Shown in pieces: positions 57,693-64,000 of a stretch of DNA of 64,000 bases; position 1 is the stretch's first letter; each line of letters opens with the position of its first letter. Both the position numbers and the translations under genes were made by a program. Source of the DNA: Reyranella soli (GTDB lineage Bacteria; Pseudomonadota; Alphaproteobacteria; Reyranellales; Reyranellaceae). The notes beneath the pieces are model-generated. The model was not told where the DNA came from. It was given only the letters and a program-made list of their open reading frames with translations, and made no database searches. The DNA lies in the NCBI RefSeq assembly GCF_007992495.1, contig NZ_BKAJ01000075.1, positions 1 through 64,000 on the forward strand, written 5' to 3'.

Positions 57693-60436
57693 TTCTCCTG
57701 GCCGCGCAGCAGCACGAGACTGAGCAGCGTGAACGCCGGCACGAACGCCGCGAGAGCGAGCAGCTGGCCGGAAAGGTCGACGAAGCCCAGCCCCTTGGTG
57801 AAGGTCCCGACGCTCAGAGGCAGGAAATAGGTCATCGGGAACAGGTGTCCGAGGACGGCGCCGAAGCCGGTGATGGAAGAGACCGGGACCAGCATGCCGG
57901 CGAACATCGTCGCCGGCAGCACGGTGAGGATCGCAGTGCCGAACAGCGCCGCGATCTGGGTGCCAGTGAAAGCCGAGATCACCTGCCCGTAGGCGGTCGT
58001 CGTTGTGACATAGACCAGCGCGCCCAGTGCGAGCAGCAGGAAGCTGCCCTTCAGCGGCACGTCGAAGACGAAGAGTGCCATCAGGAAGAGCATCGCGAAA
58101 CTGATCATCGCGACCGCAATGTAGGGAAGCTGCTTGCCCACCAGGAATTCGAGGCGGGTAACCGGCGTGACGTAGAGATTGACGATCGATCCCAGCTCCT
58201 TCTCCCGAACGACGGCGAGCGCCATGAGAATGGCGGGAATGAACGCGAGCTGAAAAGCGATCATCGCAGGCACCATGGCGTAGACGCTGTCGAAGTCCTG
58301 GTTGTAGCGGAACCTGACTTCGATGCTGGCCGCCGAGGTGCCTTTGGCATTCGCCGCATGACCCCGGATCGCACGGTCGGCGAGATACTGCTGATGAAGA
58401 CCCTGGACGTATCCCCGGATGGTCTCGGCGCGAAACGGCATGGCCCCGTCGATCCAGACACCGACCTCGGTCTGTCGCAGCCGCTTCACGTCACGGCCGA
58501 AGCCCGGCGGGATCTCGACGGTGGCGGTGACCTCGCCTCTCTTGAGGCGATCCTGCAGATCGGCCGCGTCCTTGAGCGGCGGTTGTTCCCGGAAATAGGC
58601 CGATCCGCGCAGCTCTTCGACATAGGCGCGGCTTTCGTAGGTGTTGTCGCGATCGAGCACAGCAAAGGTGAGCGAGTCGACATCCGTGGTGATGCCGAAT
58701 CCGAACACCAGCATGAGAAAGGCCGTGCCGCCGAGCGCGAACGCCAGTCGGATCGGGTCACGGAGGAGCTCCAGGGATTCGCGAACCGTGAAGGCCAGCA
58801 TCCGGCGCACGCTGAACAGCCGTGACGGGTTCGCGGCAGATGGCGCCGCGAGGCGCGGCCGCTCGACCAAGGGAGATTCGCCCGGTGTCGTCGCCCGCGC
58901 TTGCGCCGCCTCCTCGAGATAGCCCACGAACGCGTCCTCGAGGTCCTCGGCGTCGCGCTGCCGCACCAGGGTCGCCGGGGCGCCGGTGGCCAGCACACGG
59001 CCCGCATCCATCAGCGAGATCCTGTCGCAACGCGACGCCTCGTTCATGAAATGTGTGGACACGAAGATCGTGACGCCCTGGTTGCGCGACAGATCGATCA
59101 GGAGCTCCCAGAAGGCATCGCGGGCGATCGGGTCGACACCCGACGTCGGCTCGTCGAGGATCAGCAGATCCGGTTGATGAACGATCGCTACGGCGAGCGA
59201 TAGGCGCTGGCGGATTCCCAGCGGCAGGGTCGAGGTAAGCTGCCCGACATACTCGCCAAGCCCGAAGCGCCGGATCAGCTCTTCAATGCGACGCCGCGCC
59301 GGCTTCGCCGGCAGATGGAAAAGACGGGCGTGCAGGTCGAGGTTCTGCTGGACCGTGAGCTCGGTGTAGAGCGAGAAGGACTGCGACATGTAGCCGACGC
59401 GAGCCCGCAAGCCCAGGTCGGTTGCATCGATGGATCGTCCGAACAGCGCCGCGGTGCCGTCGCTTGCCGGCAAGAGACCGGTCAGCATCTTCATGGTCGT
59501 GGTCTTGCCGCAACCGTTGGAGCCCAGGAAGCCGAAGATCTCGCCGCGCTCGATGTCGAAATCGACATGGTCGACGGCGACGAAGTCGCCGAAGCGGCGC
59601 GTCAAACCATGCGCGACGATGACGCGTTCATGATCGAAGGCGCCCCGCGGTGGAATCTTCAATTCGCGATGGGCGTCCCTTAGCCCGTCGGGCAGCAGGC
59701 GAATGAAGGCCTCCTCGATCGTGGCCGCACCGGTTTCTGCCTTGAGCTGTGTAGGCGCGCCGCTCGCCAACACGCGGCCGGCATTCATGGCGATGAGCCA
59801 ATCGAAGCTTTCCGCTTCCTCCATGTAGGCCGTCGCCACGAGAATGGTCATGCCGGGCCGGCGCGCGCGCATGCGCTGGACCAGTTGCCAGAACTGCCGG
59901 CGCGACAACGGATCGACACCCGTGGTGGGCTCGTCGAGGATAAGCAGGTCGGGATCGTGCATCAGGGCGCAGCACAGGCCGAGCTTCTGGCGCATGCCCC
60001 CCGAGAGCTGCCGTGCTAGGCGGTCTCGGAAATCGGCCAGCCCCGTGGCGCCCAGCAGCTCGTCGATCCGTGCAGCGCGCTCGTGACGATCCTGGCCAAA
60101 CAGGCGACCGAAGAAGTCGATGTTCTCGCGCACGCTGAGCTCGGGATAGAGGTTTTTGCCCAGGCCTTGCGGCATGTAGGCAATGCGCGGGCAAATCGCG
60201 CGGCGATGGCGGACGCTCGCCATATCGCCGCCCAGCACCTCGACGCGGCCCTGCTGGATGCGCTTGGCGCCGGCGACGAGGCCCAGCAGCGACGACTTGC
60301 CCACGCCGTCCGGCCCGATCAGCCCGGTGACGAGCCCGGCGGGGATGTCGAGCGTGACGCCGTCGAGTGCCGCCACGCTGTTGTAATGGTGGCTGACGCC
60401 GTCGATGCGGACGGTGAAGGCGCCGGGGGCGGACAT
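57689..60436 (-). CDS. rbbA: RbbA-like ABC-ABC-permease fusion (YhiH)
   Basis: 915-residue protein with two ATPase domains and a permease: first Walker A GPDGVGKSS (41-49), signature QLSGGMRQKLGL, Walker B LLILDEPTTGVDP; second Walker A GSNGCGKTT, with a degenerate signature (TLPLGIRQRLSLA) and Walker B LLILDEPTSGVDP. From about 560 an ABC-2 permease follows with about six helices (MLAFTVRESLELLRDP, VVREKELGSIVNLYVTPVTRLEFLVGKQLPYIAVAM). Same architecture as E. coli RbbA, reported as a ribosome-associated ATPase; here it forms an exporter with HlyD and the YhhJ-like permease. Start MSAPGAFT (60436), 2 bases after the HlyD stop. Confidence 0.9.
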   Translation of the reverse strand: MSAPGAFTVRIDGVSHHYNSVAALDGVTLDIPAGLVTGLIGPDGVGKSSLLGLVAGAKRIQQGRVEVLGGDMASVRHRRAICPRIAYMPQGLGKNLYPELSVRENIDFFGRLFGQDRHERAARIDELLGATGLADFRDRLARQLSGGMRQKLGLCCALMHDPDLLILDEPTTGVDPLSRRQFWQLVQRMRARRPGMTILVATAYMEEAESFDWLIAMNAGRVLASGAPTQLKAETGAATIEEAFIRLLPDGLRDAHRELKIPPRGAFDHERVIVAHGLTRRFGDFVAVDHVDFDIERGEIFGFLGSNGCGKTTTMKMLTGLLPASDGTAALFGRSIDATDLGLRARVGYMSQSFSLYTELTVQQNLDLHARLFHLPAKPARRRIEELIRRFGLGEYVGQLTSTLPLGIRQRLSLAVAIVHQPDLLILDEPTSGVDPIARDAFWELLIDLSRNQGVTIFVSTHFMNEASRCDRISLMDAGRVLATGAPATLVRQRDAEDLEDAFVGYLEEAAQARATTPGESPLVERPRLAAPSAANPSRLFSVRRMLAFTVRESLELLRDPIRLAFALGGTAFLMLVFGFGITTDVDSLTFAVLDRDNTYESRAYVEELRGSAYFREQPPLKDAADLQDRLKRGEVTATVEIPPGFGRDVKRLRQTEVGVWIDGAMPFRAETIRGYVQGLHQQYLADRAIRGHAANAKGTSAASIEVRFRYNQDFDSVYAMVPAMIAFQLAFIPAILMALAVVREKELGSIVNLYVTPVTRLEFLVGKQLPYIAVAMISFAMLFLMALFVFDVPLKGSFLLLALGALVYVTTTTAYGQVISAFTGTQIAALFGTAILTVLPATMFAGMLVPVSSITGFGAVLGHLFPMTYFLPLSVGTFTKGLGFVDLSGQLLALAAFVPAFTLLSLVLLRGQEK

Positions 60437-60438
60437 CC

Positions 60439-61548
60439 CTACGGCCTCCCTTGCAGGCGCTCCGGCCACTCCACCTTGTCGTCGAACCTGACATAGGCCA
60501 CGCCCGGCAACCCGCTGTGCACGGCGTCGGCGTGGGCGCGCGACAGGCTCTGGTCGATGCGCACCCGCACGCGGAACATCAGTTTGTCGCGTTCGGTCTT
60601 GGTCTCAACCATCTTGGGTGTGAACTGCGCCTGCGAGGCGATGAAGCTCACTTTCGCCGGGATGGGCCGGTCGGCCCGGGCGTCGAGCACGATGCGCGCG
60701 TCGTTGCCGACATGGACTTGGCCGACCATCGCGGTCGGCAGGTAGATGTCCATGTAGACGTAGCCGACATCGAGCATCGTGAAGACCTTGCCGCCGGCGG
60801 GCAGGACTTCGCCGACATTGGCGATGCGATATTCGATGCGCCCATTCTTGGGGGCCATCAGCGTATTATCGGCGATGTTGACCTTGTAGAGCTCGACGTC
60901 GTGTTGGGCGGCATTGAGCACGGCTTCGGCGGCGAGCACCCGGGCATTGGCTGCCAGCTCGGCCGCCCGCGCGCCTTCGAGCTGCTGACGGCGCTGGTCG
61001 AACAGCTCGCGGGTGATCCAACCGTTCTTCAGCAGGGTCTCGGCGCGCTCCATTTGCTGCTGGGCCAGCACCACCTGCGTATGCATCTGGGCGACGTTTG
61101 CATTGGCTTCGGCGATCGCTTTGTTGGCCTGTTCGACCTGCGCCTCGGCCTTCTTGAGCGAGGCGTCGAGGTCTCTGGTATCCATGATGGCGAGGACTTG
61201 GCCCGCCTTCGCCATGTCCCCTTCCTCGACGCGCAGCTCCAGGATGCGACCGGCGAACTTGGTGGCAATATCGATCGGATCGGCTTCCAGCCGGCCATTG
61301 CCGTAGGCGATTCCGGCCGGCAGCGGGGGCGCCCGGTGCAGCCACCAGTAGGTTCCTCCGACCGCCGCGAGGGCCGCGACGAGCAGACCGAGGAGCAACC
61401 GTCGCAACCAACGCCCGACGTCCGCAGCGGCGGGCCTGGCGATCGCACGCTGCGGCGTCGGCGCGAGAACCAATGCTGCACCTGGCACTTGATCCTGACG
61501 GACGGGTTGCGCGACCGACGCCGCGCCGATGTCGCGGAGATCGTTCAT
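60439..61548 (-). CDS. HlyD-family periplasmic adaptor (YhiI-like)
   Basis: 369-residue membrane fusion protein. N-terminal cytoplasmic tail of about 50 residues, one membrane helix (LLLGLLVAALAAVGGTYWWL), a lipoyl-like domain (GRILELRVEEGDMAKAGQVLAIMDTRDLDASLKKAEAQ), coiled coil about 115-190, and MAPKNGRIEYRIANVGEVLPAGG. It should link the RbbA/YhhJ exporter to an outer-membrane channel, which is not in the window. First gene of the three-gene exporter unit. Confidence 0.92.
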   Translation of the reverse strand: MNDLRDIGAASVAQPVRQDQVPGAALVLAPTPQRAIARPAAADVGRWLRRLLLGLLVAALAAVGGTYWWLHRAPPLPAGIAYGNGRLEADPIDIATKFAGRILELRVEEGDMAKAGQVLAIMDTRDLDASLKKAEAQVEQANKAIAEANANVAQMHTQVVLAQQQMERAETLLKNGWITRELFDQRRQQLEGARAAELAANARVLAAEAVLNAAQHDVELYKVNIADNTLMAPKNGRIEYRIANVGEVLPAGGKVFTMLDVGYVYMDIYLPTAMVGQVHVGNDARIVLDARADRPIPAKVSFIASQAQFTPKMVETKTERDKLMFRVRVRIDQSLSRAHADAVHSGLPGVAYVRFDDKVEWPERLQGRP

Positions 61549-61591
61549 GAGGCCACACCGCGATGGAACTACGGACGAAGACGCAACGACG

Positions 61592-62071
61592 CTACTTCAC
61601 ATAACGCAAGTCGACTTCGCCGATGCCGGCCGCGACGTTGAGGCCGATGCTGCCCTCCACGCTCACGGGCTGCAGGGAGATCTGCTTGTTGCTGCCGCCT
61701 ACCAGCACATTGGCGCCGGCGCCCACTCCCACCGTGGCCGACGCAGTTCCGCCGGCATAGGAGCCGGTCAGGGCGCCGGTCCCGACATTGCCGGGAGCCA
61801 AGACGAGCCAGACCATCTGCGCTTCCTTGGTGAAGCCGATGTCGACGCCGAACTTCTTGATCGTACCGACGTAGCGCTCGGCAACGCCATTGCTTCGACT
61901 GAACAGGCAGGTGAGCTCCTTGGAGGAGCCGAATACGAAGCCGACGCCGCCTGCAACGGTACAAGTGAGGGAGCCGAGATTCACCCCCGACTTTGATTGC
62001 GCGGAGGCCGACGTTGCCGCGGCCGCCAACAGCACCAATCCCGCAGAGCCCCTGAGAATACGCTTAAACAT
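61592..62071 (-). CDS. Secreted DUF992-like protein
   Basis: 159 residues. Signal peptide LRGSAGLVLLAAAATSASA, then a mature domain with VNLGSLTCTVAGGVGFVFGSSKELTCLF, ERYVGTIKKFGVDIGFT, ALTGSYAGGTASATVGVGAGANVLVGG and IGLNVAAGIGEVDLRYV, the pattern of DUF992, a family of secreted alphaproteobacterial proteins. Two Cys may form a disulfide. Function unknown. The start ATG is 62071; the frame goes further upstream but the signal peptide decides the start. Confidence 0.85.
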   Translation of the reverse strand: MFKRILRGSAGLVLLAAAATSASAQSKSGVNLGSLTCTVAGGVGFVFGSSKELTCLFSRSNGVAERYVGTIKKFGVDIGFTKEAQMVWLVLAPGNVGTGALTGSYAGGTASATVGVGAGANVLVGGSNKQISLQPVSVEGSIGLNVAAGIGEVDLRYVK

Positions 62072-62176
62072 GGTCCAAACTCCTATCTGGGGGAACGGAT
62101 ATCCATCACCCGTCTCTACTGTGCCTGAAGCGCAGAGCCGGCGTTTGAGGCAGGTCAAGCGCCGCTGGTGGTCTTC

Positions 62177-63793
62177 TCAGTTGCCTCCGCATGCCGCTGC
62201 CGGCGACATTCCGGCGGTGCTGCGCCAGCGCTCGACCTCGGCCAATTCTTCCGGCGGCCGAGAGACGATGTTGCGCTTGCCCAACACGACGGTGCCGACG
62301 TCGCCATCGAGCGACAGCCAATCCCCTTCGCGAAGGGGCGTACCAGCGATCGTCGCTTCGGCGCGCGTCTCGTCGATGGCCAGCGCCCGGCAGCCGACCA
62401 GGCAGACCTTGCCGAGCTGACGCGCCACCACGGCGGCATGAGCGGTACGTCCGCCCACCGTCGTCAGGATGCCGCTGGCGACGGCGAAGCCCGCGACATC
62501 TTCGGTCGAGGTGTCGGGACGCACCAGGATCACGGGAGCGCCATCCTGGGCCAGCTCCTTGGCTCGCGCCGAACTGAAGGCGACGCGGCCGCTTGCCACG
62601 CCGGGCGCCGCCGAAATCGCCTCGGCGGCTGGCGCCGCGTTGTCAGCGAAGCGCGACACGGCGAGCGCCGACAGGTCGAACGCGGCCAGCCGCGCCAATG
62701 CCGTGGGCCGGTCGATCAGGCCCTCGTGTACCATCGCGACCGCCAGGCTCAGCGCCGCAAGCGGCGTACGCTTGGCGCTGCGCGTCTGCAGGAAATAGAG
62801 ATGTCCCTCCTCGACAGTGAACTCGACATCCTGTGCGTCGTGGCGCGTGCGTTCGATCAGCTTCACGCCGTCGATAAGCCGGCGTGCGACTTCAGGCAGG
62901 CGGGCCTGCAGGCGGCTCGCATCGACCGGCGTGCGCCGGCCCGAGACCACATCCTCACCTTGCGCGTCGAACAGGAAGTCGAGATAGGGCTCGTCCGCGC
63001 CGGTAGCAGGGTTGCGGCTGAAGATCACACCGGCGCCCGATCTCGGTCCGGAATTCCCGAACACCATGGCCTGCACCGTGATCGCGGTACCGCCGTCGTC
63101 GGAGATCCGGTTGAGCCGGCGATACTCGACGGCACGCGGCGACTGCCAGGACTGGAAGACGGCGCGCGCCGCCTGGGCGAGCTGCCGGCGGGGATCGTCG
63201 GGCACGGCGTGGCCCGCGCGCAGGGCAAGGTCGCGATAGGCCGTGGCGAGCCGCTCCAAGGCCTCGGAATCGAGCTCGGCCTCGCCCTCAACCTGCTCGC
63301 CCTTGACCATCTCAGCCAGCGCCTGGTCAAAGCGCGCGGCAGGCAGGCCGCCCACCACCTCGGCATGGGACTGGATCAGACGGCGCCAGGAATCGAAGGC
63401 GAGTCGTGGATTGCCGTTCAACCGAATGAGACCGTGCACGCTCTCTTCGTTGAGGCCAATGTCGAGCACTGTCTGCAGCATGCCGGGCATGGAGACGGCC
63501 GCCCCTGAGCGCGCGGAGACCAGAAGCGGCGCACGGCTGTCGCCGAAACGCCGCCCGGTGCGCTCCTCCAGCCAGGCGATGCCCTTGGCGAGGGCATTTT
63601 CCACGGCCGCGAGCGCTGCGCCCTCCCCCGCATTCGCACCGGCGCAGAGGGTGGTGGGCAGCACGAAGGCCGGCGGCACGTCGAGTCCGAGCTTCGCCAT
63701 GTGCCAAAGCTCGGTGGCCTTGGAGCCGGCCAGCTCAGGCGTGACGGCCGGAGATGAAAAACCACTGGCGATAAAAAGGGGTTCTCGGGTCAT
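62177..63793 (-). CDS. PPDK-like protein lacking the C-terminal TIM barrel
   Basis: 538-residue protein with the nucleotide-binding and phosphohistidine parts of pyruvate phosphate dikinase: LLVSARSGAAVSMPGMLQTVLDIGLNEESV, GNSGPRSGAGVIFSRNPATGADEPYLDFLFDAQGEDVVSGRRTP, and the catalytic His in GGRTAHAAVVARQLGKVC (H452). Normal PPDK is about 870-900 residues, the remainder being the PEP/pyruvate TIM barrel, which is absent here. The protein ends naturally after the mobile domain, with a stop codon and no sign of disruption, so it is probably a distinct shorter class that phosphorylates another partner. ATG overlaps the stop of the upstream gene. Confidence 0.88.
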   Translation of the reverse strand: MTREPLFIASGFSSPAVTPELAGSKATELWHMAKLGLDVPPAFVLPTTLCAGANAGEGAALAAVENALAKGIAWLEERTGRRFGDSRAPLLVSARSGAAVSMPGMLQTVLDIGLNEESVHGLIRLNGNPRLAFDSWRRLIQSHAEVVGGLPAARFDQALAEMVKGEQVEGEAELDSEALERLATAYRDLALRAGHAVPDDPRRQLAQAARAVFQSWQSPRAVEYRRLNRISDDGGTAITVQAMVFGNSGPRSGAGVIFSRNPATGADEPYLDFLFDAQGEDVVSGRRTPVDASRLQARLPEVARRLIDGVKLIERTRHDAQDVEFTVEEGHLYFLQTRSAKRTPLAALSLAVAMVHEGLIDRPTALARLAAFDLSALAVSRFADNAAPAAEAISAAPGVASGRVAFSSARAKELAQDGAPVILVRPDTSTEDVAGFAVASGILTTVGGRTAHAAVVARQLGKVCLVGCRALAIDETRAEATIAGTPLREGDWLSLDGDVGTVVLGKRNIVSRPPEELAEVERWRSTAGMSPAAACGGN

Positions 63794-64000
63794 CGCGACA
63801 GCTCCTCGAGCACACGGTCACGCAAAGAAAGAGCGGCGTGCGCAAGATGATCCGTTGCGCCCTCGAGCGCGCGCGCAAGCTCGAGGCCCAGCACCAGCGA
63901 CCGGGCGTCGGCCGCGGGCATGCTCATCAGAGCGCCGATCGCGGTGCGCTCCGCCGCATCGGCGCGTCGTTCGGCCAGCGTAACGGCATCGATCGCCTGC
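63790..64000 (-). CDS. Helical protein, C-terminal end only (runs off window)
   Basis: The last about 69 codons of a minus-strand gene, ending TGA at 63790-63792 and overlapping the PPDK-like start (ATGA). The sequence (ERRADAAERTAIGALMSMPAADARSL, then LEGATDHLAHAALSLRDRVLEEL) is all-helical and resembles the ends of PhoU-like/DUF47 proteins, but is too short to be sure. It is translationally coupled to the PPDK-like gene. Confidence 0.6.
   Translation of the reverse strand, partial: QAIDAVTLAERRADAAERTAIGALMSMPAADARSLVLGLELARALEGATDHLAHAALSLRDRVLEELSR

Noticed and set aside
1-64000. tRNA, rRNA, insertion sequences, prophage genes or CRISPR arrays
   Set aside because: I scanned for the usual signs (T-loop GGTTCGA contexts, transposase or integrase motifs, regularly spaced repeats) and found none I could support.

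Overview
The window is GC-rich, densely packed chromosomal DNA with short intergenic gaps and many 1-4 base stop/start overlaps. The gene content points to an alphaproteobacterium: a homospermidine synthase beside a fold-III ornithine decarboxylase, a Caulobacter-type ceramide (sphingolipid) operon, several tripartite-tricarboxylate (Bug-type) receptors, and a class I-type PHA synthase. A Rhodospirillales/Reyranella-like genome would fit, but that is inference from gene content; there is no rRNA or tRNA here to confirm it. I see no IS element, prophage, CRISPR array or origin. One short stretch (about 51565-52166) looks decayed.

Layout. (1) 1-6.7 kb, mixed metabolism: a secreted protein (partial), a circularly permuted D-amino-acid-oxidase-like flavoprotein with a LysR regulator, a dialkylglycine-decarboxylase-like aminotransferase followed by a GH88 glycosidase, an alkyltransferase-like DNA repair protein, a small secreted protein and a GNAT acetyltransferase. 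(2) 6.7-9.8 kb, polyamines: ornithine decarboxylase then homospermidine synthase, separated by strong hairpins; the decarboxylase is preceded by a long leader holding a 41-codon upstream ORF. (3) 9.9-17.5 kb: a seven-gene minus-strand operon, acyl-ACP synthetase - ketosphinganine reductase-like SDR - ACP - serine palmitoyltransferase - metallophosphoesterase - GNAT-fold acyltransferase (ceramide synthase candidate) - MFS transporter. (4) 17.6-20.8 kb: argD-argF-hslO.

(5) 21-24 kb: a Rieske oxygenase with an apparent one-base frameshift near its start, coupled to a Bug receptor and divergent from a MarR regulator across a 25-base near-perfect inverted repeat. (6) 24.1-30.1 kb: an ABC importer, 2OG-Fe(II) oxygenase, LacI regulator and adenosine/adenine deaminase, with two LacI-type operators around the first promoter. 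(7) 30.2-33.6 kb: a TetR regulator and three tandem alpha/beta hydrolases with Asp nucleophiles (haloacetate dehalogenase type), with the same operator-like element placed in opposite orientations before the regulator and before the hydrolases. (8) 33.6-36 kb: an MmgE/PrpD protein and another Bug receptor. (9) 36-40.4 kb: a MarR regulator and a three-subunit molybdenum hydroxylase.

(10) 40.4-49.7 kb: an opine-dehydrogenase family protein, then (opposite strand) a flavin monooxygenase and a five-gene dipeptide-type ABC importer whose binding protein is circularly permuted, and a divergent OccR/NocR-like LysR regulator. (11) 49.7-54.6 kb: a small unknown protein, a class III aminotransferase, an SDR remnant, a small membrane-anchored protein and an IlvD/Edd dehydratase. 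(12) 54.6-64 kb: PHA synthase, an RbbA-type efflux system (HlyD - ABC-ABC-permease fusion - ABC-2 permease), a DUF992-like secreted protein, a C-terminally short PPDK-like protein and the end of a helical protein.

The most notable items are two independent circular permutations of common folds, the upstream-ORF leader before the ornithine decarboxylase, and a ceramide operon that also carries a phosphoesterase and a transporter.
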